DNA of 35,608 bases from an uncultured Bacilli bacterium (GTDB lineage: Bacteria > Bacillota_I > Bacilli_A > RF39 > UBA660), in assembly GCA_944358325.1 (NCBI GenBank), contig CALVQV010000006.1, positions 1 through 35,608 on the forward strand. Reading direction: 5' to 3'. The position numbers and the translations under genes are program-made. Of this stretch, positions 6,668 to 13,442 are shown in pieces. The notes beneath the pieces are model-generated. The model made no database searches. It had not been told where the DNA came from and saw only the letters and a program-made list of their open reading frames with translations. How positions within the stretch are numbered: position 1 is the stretch's first letter; every line of letters starts with the position of its first letter.

Positions 6668-9573
6668 TGAAAAAGAAAAATACTAAAAATTTAAATTTTA
6701 ATTTTAAAAAGTTTTTTAAAGAAAATCCTGGCATAATAGTAATGAGTATTATTTGTTTAATATTATTTATTATTCTAATAAGATTTACTAAACCACTTAT
6801 TGCGTTAGGAATTGCTTTAGGTTTATTATTTATATACTGCTTACCAATCATATATCGTTTAATTACAAATAAACCTAAAAAGAAAAAAACAAAAATTCAA
6901 AAAAGAATTTTTTGGCAACGTGCTTTAATTGGTGTATTTAGTTTCTGTATTATTGGTTTTGTTGCCGTTATTGTTTTTATGGCAATGATTGTTAAAAATG
7001 CTCCTGAATTTAATCCTGATTTATTGTATAAATCTGATTCTACTGTTCTATATAGTAATGATGGAACATTATTTGCAAAACTAGGAATAGAAAATCGTGA
7101 AACTATTTCTTATGAAGAAATGAGTGAAAACTTAATAAATGCAATTATTGCAACCGAAGATTCAAGATTCTTTCAACATAATGGTTTTGATGCAGCTAGA
7201 TTCTTAGTAGCCAGTGTTAAACAATTACTTGGTAATAGTGATGCTGGTGGTGCTAGTACCTTAACCATGCAAGTAGTAAAAAATACCTATACTTCTACTG
7301 TAGATACAGGATGGGAAGGAATTGTTCGTAAATTTACTGATATTTATATGTCAATATTTAAAGTAGAACAAAAATATACTAAAGAAGAAATCCTTGAATT
7401 TTATGCTAATAGTTATTATTTAGGCGGCGGAGCTTATGGTGTTGAACAAGCTAGTCGAACATATTTTAATAAACACGCTAGTGAATTAACATTACCAGAA
7501 GCTGCTATGATTGCTGGATTATTTAACGCTCCTGTTTACCTAGATCCATATAATCATCCAGATCGTGCTGAAACTAGACGTCAAACAGTATTATACTTAA
7601 TGAATCGTCATGGATACATAACAGATGAAGAATATGAAATAGCTAAAGAAATAACAGTTGAAGACATGTTAGTTCCACAAACTAATAATAATAAATATCA
7701 AGGTGTTATAAATACTGTTGTTGAAGAAATAAATAAAAAATTAGGAGACGACGTTGATCCATATTCTATACCTATGGAAATATATACAACCTTTGATTTA
7801 AAGAAACAAGATTTTGTTGATCAAGTTATGAGTGGTGAAACATGGGATTGGGAAAATGATGTCGTTCAAGCAGGAATCATGGTCCTTGATACAAAAACAG
7901 GTGCAATGGTTGCTGTTGGATCAGGAAGAAACCAATCTATGACAAATGCTAAATCAATGAACTTTGCAACACAAACTAATAAACAAATAGGTTCTACTGC
8001 AAAGCCATTATATGATTATGCACCTGCTATTGAATTTGAAAATTGGTCACCAGCAACACCTGTAACCGATGAAGAATATACATATACAGATGGTACTAAA
8101 ATTAATAATGCCGATCGTACTTACATGGGATATATAACAGCTCGTGATGCACTTGCTAATTCTCGTAATATTCCTGCTTTAAAAACCTTCCAAGCAGTAA
8201 GCAACAAAGATATTACTAATTTTGTTACAAGTATTGGTTTAAGTCCTGAAATTCAAAGTGGTAAAATCCATGAAGCTCATGCTATTGGTGGATACACTGG
8301 TGAATCACCAATGACTTTAGCTGCCGCTTATGCTATTTTTGGTAATGAAGGTTATTATAATGAACCTTACTGTGTTACTAAAATAGTTTATCGTGACACA
8401 GATGAAACATGGGAATATAAAGCTAAACCAACCAAAGTTTTAAGCGAAGAAACTGCTTATATAATGTATAATATGTTAATAGATAGTGGTAAAACCGGAA
8501 TGGGACGTTATTACAATATTAATGGTGTAACATACGGAGCTAAAACGGGAACTACTAACTATGACTCTGCTACAATTGTTGCTCATCCTAATTGGCCTAA
8601 AAACCCTATTAATGATTCATGGTTAGCATCAGTTAATTCACAATATACCGTTGGTTTATGGTATGGATATGATAAAGCTTATGATGATTACGTAAATACA
8701 TATGGTAAGCTATGGAATGTTAAACTATTTAATGCTGTAGCTAAAGGTATTTACACTGAAAACTCAACAATTGAAAAACCTAAAAATGTTGTTGAAGTAG
8801 AAATTGAAAAAGAAACATATCCAATTAAACTTGCTAGTCCTAATACACCTAGTGAATTAAGAACAACTGAATTATTTAAAGCCGGAACTGAACCAACTGA
8901 AGTATCAGAAAGATTTAATAATTTAGATAATCCAACTAATGTTAAAACTACTTATAGTAATGGAAAAATAACTATAAGTTGGAATCCAATTGATACCCCA
9001 GAAAGTATTAGTGACGAAGCTATTAATAAATTAGCTGAATCTTTATTTACAAATGAAAAATATAGAAATAGCTTTATTCAAACTCGTAAAAATTATAATA
9101 ATAATTATATAGGAACTGTTGGATATAACGTATATACAAAAGATAGTAATGGTAAACTTACCCTAATAGGTTTTACAACAAATACATCAATCAATTATAA
9201 TGCTACATCAACTAGTGAAAATATTAAATTCGTTGTTAAATCAACTTATTCAATTTTCAAAGGTGCTGAAAGTTCTGGAACTGAAATAACCCATTCTTTC
9301 AATGGTGAAAGTTCCATAATTAGATCAAATTTAAATGGTAATGCTGAAGTAAATTTAAAAATTGGAGATGCTTTTGTTGATGAAGGTGTTAAAGTATTAG
9401 AAAATAATGTTGATGTTACTAATAAAGCAAGTATCAAAAAAACAATTAAAAATAGTTCTAACAAAGTAGTATCTGTTATTACTACTGATAAAGCTGATAC
9501 TTTCACAATAACTTATACCATTACATATGGAACATATACTGAAACATTAACAAGAAAAATTTATGTTAAATAA
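6667..9573 (+). CDS. ponA: Class A penicillin-binding protein with extra membrane segments and Ig-like tail
   Basis: This 968-aa bifunctional peptidoglycan synthase polymerises glycan strands and cross-links peptides. The glycosyltransferase (GT51) domain is shown by TEDSRFFQHNG (Glu164) and GGASTLTMQ. The transpeptidase has STAK (Ser443, Lys446), SRN (499-501) and KTGTT (626-630). Unusually, the N-terminus has three hydrophobic segments (about 23-40, 43-63 and 86-110) instead of one. The C-terminus adds a fibronectin-III-like region (about 750-870) and a final Ig-like domain, GDAFVDEGVKV to TLTRKIYVK, that resembles the Ig-like domain of the deacetylase at 10084. The gene is coupled to recU and ends at a bidirectional terminator. 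Confidence 0.95.
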   Translation: MKKKNTKNLNFNFKKFFKENPGIIVMSIICLILFIILIRFTKPLIALGIALGLLFIYCLPIIYRLITNKPKKKKTKIQKRIFWQRALIGVFSFCIIGFVAVIVFMAMIVKNAPEFNPDLLYKSDSTVLYSNDGTLFAKLGIENRETISYEEMSENLINAIIATEDSRFFQHNGFDAARFLVASVKQLLGNSDAGGASTLTMQVVKNTYTSTVDTGWEGIVRKFTDIYMSIFKVEQKYTKEEILEFYANSYYLGGGAYGVEQASRTYFNKHASELTLPEAAMIAGLFNAPVYLDPYNHPDRAETRRQTVLYLMNRHGYITDEEYEIAKEITVEDMLVPQTNNNKYQGVINTVVEEINKKLGDDVDPYSIPMEIYTTFDLKKQDFVDQVMSGETWDWENDVVQAGIMVLDTKTGAMVAVGSGRNQSMTNAKSMNFATQTNKQIGSTAKPLYDYAPAIEFENWSPATPVTDEEYTYTDGTKINNADRTYMGYITARDALANSRNIPALKTFQAVSNKDITNFVTSIGLSPEIQSGKIHEAHAIGGYTGESPMTLAAAYAIFGNEGYYNEPYCVTKIVYRDTDETWEYKAKPTKVLSEETAYIMYNMLIDSGKTGMGRYYNINGVTYGAKTGTTNYDSATIVAHPNWPKNPINDSWLASVNSQYTVGLWYGYDKAYDDYVNTYGKLWNVKLFNAVAKGIYTENSTIEKPKNVVEVEIEKETYPIKLASPNTPSELRTTELFKAGTEPTEVSERFNNLDNPTNVKTTYSNGKITISWNPIDTPESISDEAINKLAESLFTNEKYRNSFIQTRKNYNNNYIGTVGYNVYTKDSNGKLTLIGFTTNTSINYNATSTSENIKFVVKSTYSIFKGAESSGTEITHSFNGESSIIRSNLNGNAEVNLKIGDAFVDEGVKVLENNVDVTNKASIKKTIKNSSNKVVSVITTDKADTFTITYTITYGTYTETLTRKIYVK

Positions 9574-9574
9574 A

Positions 9575-9600
9575 AAATGGAAGATTAATTTCTTCCATTT
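9575..9600. terminator. Bidirectional terminator between ponA and divIC
   Basis: A 10-bp perfect stem, AAATGGAAGA / TCTTCCATTT, with a 6-nt loop has T-runs on both sides, so it serves both convergent genes. It overlaps the divIC stop at 9599-9601. Confidence 0.85.
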
Positions 9601-10009
9601 ATTTTTTTACTTTGATAACTATATACCCTAAAATTAAAGAACCAGATATAACACCTAAAGCTATTAAAGGAATACTTGTATCATTAGAAATAATTTCTAT
9701 TCCTTCATCATTATCTTCATCTAATTTTATAATATACTCTCCATCCTTAGAATACAAATAATTTTCACGAGCATAACGAGCAATATATTCAGGATCTTGA
9801 AGCATTTCTATTTCCGTTTTTAAAACTTCCTCTTCTTCTTGTAATAAAGCAATACGATGATTTAATTCAGCTTCTTCATTTTTCAAACTAATTAATTTAG
9901 AACTATAAGATATAATGACATAAAAGAAATAAACAATCATAAAAATAGATAAACTTCCAAAAACAACTAATCTTCTTTTAGAACGTTTTGATACCTTTTT
10001 ACTAGTCAT
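9599..10009 (-). CDS. divIC: Septum formation initiator DivIC-like protein with a second C-terminal membrane segment
   Basis: DivIC (FtsB family) is a bitopic divisome protein that works with FtsL and DivIB. The 136-aa product has a basic cytoplasmic end, a membrane segment at about 14-36, a coiled coil at about 37-70, and the signature DPEYIARYARENYLYSKDGE. The usual protein stops soon after this motif. Here an acidic linker leads into a second hydrophobic segment (about 113-132) ending IVIKVKK. The ATG at 10009 has AGGTGA upstream; the GTG three codons earlier overlaps it. The yabP-yabQ-divIC neighbourhood of Bacillus supports the call. Confidence 0.88.
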   Translation of the reverse strand: MTSKKVSKRSKRRLVVFGSLSIFMIVYFFYVIISYSSKLISLKNEEAELNHRIALLQEEEEVLKTEIEMLQDPEYIARYARENYLYSKDGEYIIKLDEDNDEGIEIISNDTSIPLIALGVISGSLILGYIVIKVKK

Positions 10010-10034
10010 TATATTCACCTACCTAATCCTAACT

Positions 10035-10063
10035 AGTATATCATTTTTTTTAACAATTTACAA
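10035..10063 (-). promoter_or_regulatory. Sigma-A-type promoter of divIC
   Basis: The minus strand reads TTGTAA (10063-10058), 17 bases, TATACT (10040-10035), placed 26 bases before the divIC ATG. This would let divIC be expressed in growth independently of the sporulation genes upstream. Confidence 0.6.
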
Positions 10064-10083
10064 CTAAACAAATAATTCAAATG

Positions 10084-11322
10084 TCAATTAACCATCTTCT
10101 TAAACTCATCAATAGTAGTATATTTATAAACTACATATCTAGGAATACGATACTTATCATTAAATCTATTAACTTTTCTATTACCACCAACAAAAGCAAG
10201 TTTAAATCCAACCTCTTTAACTGCCTTTATAACGCTATCATTATAAGCATAAAAAGGATAACAAAAAGCCGTATTAGAACCAATAATACTAATTGATGTT
10301 TTTAAATCATTAATAACATCACCATAACTGCTACATAACATTTTAGCCCCTCTAGTAACACCACTACAAACTTTTTCTAAATGCATATCATAAGTATGTG
10401 ACTCTATATCTAAATAATCAGATTCATAATTACTAGGACTCCACCATGCACTTACTAAAAAAAGTGTGGCATGCATCTTATACTCTTCTAATAAAGGAAT
10501 AACTTTATTACCATTATCTTTGCCAACTCCATTCCCACCATCATCTATCGTAATTAAAACTGACTTTTCTGGTATATCTATCTCACCATACATCCAACTT
10601 CTAAACTCTTCCATAGTAAGCGTTTTAAAATTATTTTCCTTTAAATACTCTAATTGTTCTTTAAAATCTTTAACATCTGTACAAATACTTTCATTACATC
10701 TTTCCCCTAATTCAGAATCATAAAAAAAATGGTAATTTAAAACTGCTATTTGAGGATACTTAGTAATATTAATTTTCTTTCTATAAATAACTTTTCTTGA
10801 AACTGATACTTCATTACCAAAACTATCTTTTACTTTATAAATAACTTCATAAGTACCTTCTTTAGTATTATCAATATTATGAGAAACCTCCACTAAATCA
10901 TTTAAATTACCATCATAATTATCAGTCGCAACAACACCAGCATCATCAAAAACATCCCCAATAGTTAAATAAACAACTTCATCACCATTTAAAACTATAT
11001 TAGGTCTTTCTGTATCCACAACCTTAACTTTACGAATGATCTTTTTAGAAATATTTCCATAATTAATACTATATTCTACCTCATAACTCCCAATTTTATT
11101 AATATCAATATTATTCTTAATAACTATTTTATCGCTAATATCTTTACTTCCATAAAATGCTTCAGCACCCATTTCTTTATAAGCAGAACCAACCTCTAAA
11201 ACATTATTATTACCTACTAATTTAATATTTAAACTATTAAAATGAACAAACAAAAAACAAGAAATAAGAATTATAATTAGACCAAATAAAATCATAATTC
11301 TTTTTTTTGTTATCTTAATCAT
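10084..11322 (-). CDS. Membrane-anchored polysaccharide deacetylase with two Ig-like domains
   Basis: This 412-aa protein has an N-terminal signal anchor (about 9-28), two Ig-like domains (about 33-100 and 105-182, the second of the DUF5011 type with DVFDDAGVVATDNYDG), then a NodB-type deacetylase. Deacetylase motifs are TIDDGG (Ile replaces the usual Phe), SHTYDMH for the metal-binding His pair, and CYPFYAYND in place of the RPPYG motif. This is the variant seen in PgaB-like and cell-wall NodB proteins. It probably deacetylates an envelope glycan outside the membrane. The ATG at 11322 has GGTGAG upstream and the stop is TGA. It stands between yabQ and divIC, where Bacillus has no such gene. 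Confidence 0.88.
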   Translation of the reverse strand: MIKITKKRIMILFGLIIILISCFLFVHFNSLNIKLVGNNNVLEVGSAYKEMGAEAFYGSKDISDKIVIKNNIDINKIGSYEVEYSINYGNISKKIIRKVKVVDTERPNIVLNGDEVVYLTIGDVFDDAGVVATDNYDGNLNDLVEVSHNIDNTKEGTYEVIYKVKDSFGNEVSVSRKVIYRKKINITKYPQIAVLNYHFFYDSELGERCNESICTDVKDFKEQLEYLKENNFKTLTMEEFRSWMYGEIDIPEKSVLITIDDGGNGVGKDNGNKVIPLLEEYKMHATLFLVSAWWSPSNYESDYLDIESHTYDMHLEKVCSGVTRGAKMLCSSYGDVINDLKTSISIIGSNTAFCYPFYAYNDSVIKAVKEVGFKLAFVGGNRKVNRFNDKYRIPRYVVYKYTTIDEFKKMVN

Positions 11323-11369
11323 ACTCTCACCATATTTATTATACTATAAATATGAAATTTTATAAACTG

Positions 11370-11645
11370 CTATTTCTTTACAAATTTATTATAAAGCATA
11401 CTAACACACAAAAAAGCAACAATTGTCATAAAAATACCATAAATATGCACATAACCATAATTTAAAAACATTAAAATCAAAAAATATAACAATGAATGAA
11501 TTAAACTAAAAATAAAAGTTATCGGATATCTATATAATTTACGAAGATTATAAATAAATTTAGAATTAATCTCTAAAGTAATAAAAACAAAAACACCATA
11601 GAAAAAAGAAACAAATAATAGTTCAATTTGATTATTTAAACTCAT
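11370..11645 (-). CDS. yabQ: Spore cortex biosynthesis protein YabQ
   Basis: YabQ is a polytopic membrane protein of the outer forespore membrane needed for cortex formation. The 91-aa product shows three to four hydrophobic segments and the family pattern FVSFFYGVFVFITLE, then LRKLYRYP, then HSLLYFLILMFLNYG. It is shorter than Bacillus YabQ, which carries a longer C-terminus. Its ATG overlaps the yabP stop (ATGA), so the two are translationally coupled. Small size is offset by this gene order, which makes the call good. Confidence 0.85.
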   Translation of the reverse strand: MSLNNQIELLFVSFFYGVFVFITLEINSKFIYNLRKLYRYPITFIFSLIHSLLYFLILMFLNYGYVHIYGIFMTIVAFLCVSMLYNKFVKK

Positions 11646-11914
11646 TTAAATAATTTATTAAAAAAACTATTTTCATTACTTTTACTATTCTCTTTATAAT
11701 CTAAACTATCTATTACCCCTTTAATAGACACTTTTCCCTCAATAGTATCTAACTTAATAATTTCTAAACTATTACCCTTAATAGTCATATACCCCATATT
11801 AGTATCTACCAAAAACTCATGTTCATCAAAACTATCAATCTTTTTAACACCTGTAATAACAATATTTTTACGACTATTAATACTCACACTATGATTAACA
11901 ATATCTTTGTCCAT
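11642..11914 (-). CDS. yabP: Sporulation protein YabP
   Basis: YabP is a small protein required for spore cortex and coat assembly. The 90-aa product carries the YabP/YqfC core: HSVSINSRKNIVITGVKKIDSFDE, then VDTNMGYMTIKGNSLEIIKLD, then GKVSIKGVIDSLDY. The start at 11914 follows AGGTGATAAT; an ATG five codons earlier lacks a ribosome site. The stop is TGA and overlaps the yabQ start. A well-formed sigma-E-like promoter lies just upstream, which fits sigma-E control of yabPQ in Bacillus. Confidence 0.92.
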   Translation of the reverse strand: MDKDIVNHSVSINSRKNIVITGVKKIDSFDEHEFLVDTNMGYMTIKGNSLEIIKLDTIEGKVSIKGVIDSLDYKENSKSNENSFFNKLFK

Positions 11915-11929
11915 ATTATCACCTATCAA

Positions 11930-11957
11930 ATTATATGAACAAAAAATTATAATATGA
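11930..11957 (-). promoter_or_regulatory. Sigma-E-type promoter of yabP-yabQ
   Basis: The minus strand reads TCATATT (11957-11951), 13 bases, CATATAAT (11937-11930), about 16 bases before the yabP ATG. Both boxes fit the mother-cell sigma-E consensus, and yabP is a known sigma-E target. Confidence 0.6.
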
Positions 11958-11959
11958 AA

Positions 11960-11978
11960 AAAAGAGCAAAGCTCTTTT
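11960..11978 (-). terminator. Intrinsic terminator of spoVG
   Basis: A perfect 8-bp stem AAAAGAGC / GCTCTTTT with a 3-nt loop is followed on the minus strand by a T-run. It overlaps the spoVG stop. Confidence 0.85.
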
Positions 11979-12255
11979 ATTCTTCAGCAGGTTTTTCTAC
12001 TTCTGCATTATTATATGCTTCAAGAATAGTATCTTCAAACATTTTTCTTACTTCTGTATTAATAGGATGAGCTATATCTCTATAACCACCAGTAGCTGTT
12101 TTACGGCTAGGCATTGCGATAAATAACCCATTATCTCCTTCAATAATTCTAATATCATGAACTGCAAAGCAATCGTCTAGTAAAACAGATGCAATACCTC
12201 TCATTCTAGAATCTTCTTTTTCGAATTTTCGAACATTAACAGATGTAATTTTCAA
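11977..12255 (-). CDS. spoVG: Regulatory RNA/DNA-binding protein SpoVG
   Basis: SpoVG is a small conserved nucleic-acid-binding regulator that affects septation, sporulation and virulence-type genes in Firmicutes. The 92-aa protein shows the family signature MRGIASVLLDDCFAVHDIRI, then NGLFIAMPSRK, then YRDIAHPINTEVRKM, and ends in an acidic tail. Translation starts at TTG (12255), with AGGGAG 8 bases upstream; no ATG in frame is compatible with the conserved N-terminus. It has its own sigma-A promoter and terminator, so it is a single-gene unit between veg and yabP. Confidence 0.96.
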   Translation of the reverse strand: MKITSVNVRKFEKEDSRMRGIASVLLDDCFAVHDIRIIEGDNGLFIAMPSRKTATGGYRDIAHPINTEVRKMFEDTILEAYNNAEVEKPAEE

Positions 12256-12298
12256 GTAAATCGCTCCCTTCAGCTTTTCAGCATTATATTACATCTTC

Positions 12299-12327
12299 AT
12301 TATAATACATAAACAAAATAAATGCAA
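12299..12327 (-). promoter_or_regulatory. Sigma-A-type promoter of spoVG
   Basis: The minus strand reads TTGCAT (12327-12322), 17 bases, TATAAT (12304-12299), 43 bases before the TTG start. It lies immediately after the veg stop. Confidence 0.65.
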
Positions 12328-12329
12328 TA

Positions 12330-12563
12330 TCATAAATCAATATGAATTAAACTTGTTATAACATCACTATAAGAAAAGGACTTAATAATATCACTATCCA
12401 CTAAAGAAACAGTAAAAACATTACTATATAATTCCTTAATTCTAACCCTATACTTTTCATACTTATTACGTCCTAAATTATATTCAATCGTAAAATCTTT
12501 ATCCCTAATCTCATTTAACTTTCGCTTTACATCAATAACTCTCCTACCTTGGATATCCAACAT
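12330..12563 (-). CDS. veg: Veg family protein
   Basis: Veg is a small, abundant Firmicutes protein (DUF1021) that stimulates biofilm gene expression in Bacillus; its biochemical role is unsettled. The 77-aa product keeps the family layout: an N-terminal helix with VKRKLNEIRDK, a basic strand LGRNKYEKYRVRIKELYSNVF, then SLVDSDIIKSFSYSDVIT. The ATG at 12563 follows AAAGGAA and lies within the end of yabG (20-base overlap), implying coupling. The stop is TGA. The yabG-veg order is the same as in Bacillus. Confidence 0.9.
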   Translation of the reverse strand: MLDIQGRRVIDVKRKLNEIRDKDFTIEYNLGRNKYEKYRVRIKELYSNVFTVSLVDSDIIKSFSYSDVITSLIHIDL

Positions 12564-13314
12564 ACATTGTTCCTTTCGTCTTTATACCACCAATACCTAA
12601 AGAACCATACTTTGTTTTATCTAATAACTCTTTCAAATTAATATCTTCACTAACCTCAAGCAAACTTATACTAGCAGCAATAATTGCTGGATCTAAAGCA
12701 TGAATATTAATACGCTTAGGACTAGAAGCAAAATTAGCTCCTGCCTTAATTAACTCTTCATAATCGCTTTGACAAGCACCAGCAATAACAATTAACTTAT
12801 CATGACTCTTTTCATACCTTCTAGCTTCCTTAACAGCTTTTACAAAATTAATACTATTCTTATAAGCCTCTATATTATTAATATCGCCTTTCTTTTTATA
12901 ATAAGCATCATGTCCCGTAATAACAACAATATTAGGATTATGCTCATCTAATAACTCATGTATTCTAGAAGCAATATTAGCCTCAGACTCTTTAACACCA
13001 ATCGCCCAAATATTATTATCAGTATAAAACTTTAAACACTTATTTAAATAATCTTCATCACCATCAATATGTAAAATCTTACCAGGTAAATAAAAATAAT
13101 CATCACGATTTAAACAATTAAAATTACGCACCTTTTCATAAAACTCATCCTCACTCTTCTCAACTACCATAACCAAATCATCCATAGGACTATCAGCATA
13201 TAACCTAATATCAGTACCCTTTAAATAACACACATCATCCTCTATCTTAATAACCTTAAAAATAATATCATTACCATGTGATTTCCTAGTAACTAAATCT
13301 CCTACATTTATCAT
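12544..13314 (-). CDS. yabG: Sporulation-specific protease YabG
   Basis: YabG is the mother-cell cysteine protease that processes spore coat proteins and, in clostridia, germination proteins. The 256-aa product begins MINVGDLVTRKSHGNDIIFK, an SH3-like start typical of the family. It continues with the Rossmann-like core (VVITGHDAYYKK, IVIAGACQSDYEELIKAGANFASSPKR), which holds the conserved His and Cys, and ends GIGGIKTKGTMYVGYPR. The start at 13314 is preferred over the 19-codon extension because GGTGATATT precedes it and the family begins here. It overlaps veg by 20 bases. Confidence 0.94.
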   Translation of the reverse strand: MINVGDLVTRKSHGNDIIFKVIKIEDDVCYLKGTDIRLYADSPMDDLVMVVEKSEDEFYEKVRNFNCLNRDDYFYLPGKILHIDGDEDYLNKCLKFYTDNNIWAIGVKESEANIASRIHELLDEHNPNIVVITGHDAYYKKKGDINNIEAYKNSINFVKAVKEARRYEKSHDKLIVIAGACQSDYEELIKAGANFASSPKRINIHALDPAIIAASISLLEVSEDINLKELLDKTKYGSLGIGGIKTKGTMYVGYPR

Positions 13315-13363
13315 AATATCACCAGTTAAGTATATGTAAAGAAAAACAAAATAGACCAAAAGA

Positions 13364-13382
13364 AAAAGCACATAGTGCTTTT
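13364..13382 (-). terminator. Intrinsic terminator of the prepilin-like gene
   Basis: On the minus strand a perfect 8-bp stem, AAAAGCAC / GTGCTTTT, with loop TAT is followed by T-rich sequence. It closes the prepilin-like gene ahead of yabG. Confidence 0.8.
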
Positions 13383-13385
13383 CCT

Positions 13386-13405
13386 AAACGACAAGCATGC
13401 CGTTT
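13386..13405 (-). other. Hairpin downstream of the candidate variable repeat
   Basis: On the minus strand AAACGGCA / TGTCGTTT forms an 8-bp stem (one G-T pair) with loop TGCT, between the stop codon and the terminator. Hairpins just 3' of variable repeats support target recognition in some DGRs, but this one is about 75 bases away and may be only part of the 3' UTR. Confidence 0.4.
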
Positions 13406-13442
13406 TACTAAAAACTTTTGTAGTCTATCTATAACATTGCAG

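Noticed and set aside
6639-6851. Minus-strand open frame opposite the start of the PBP gene
   Set aside because: Lies over recU end and the PBP membrane segments; a shadow with no ribosome site.
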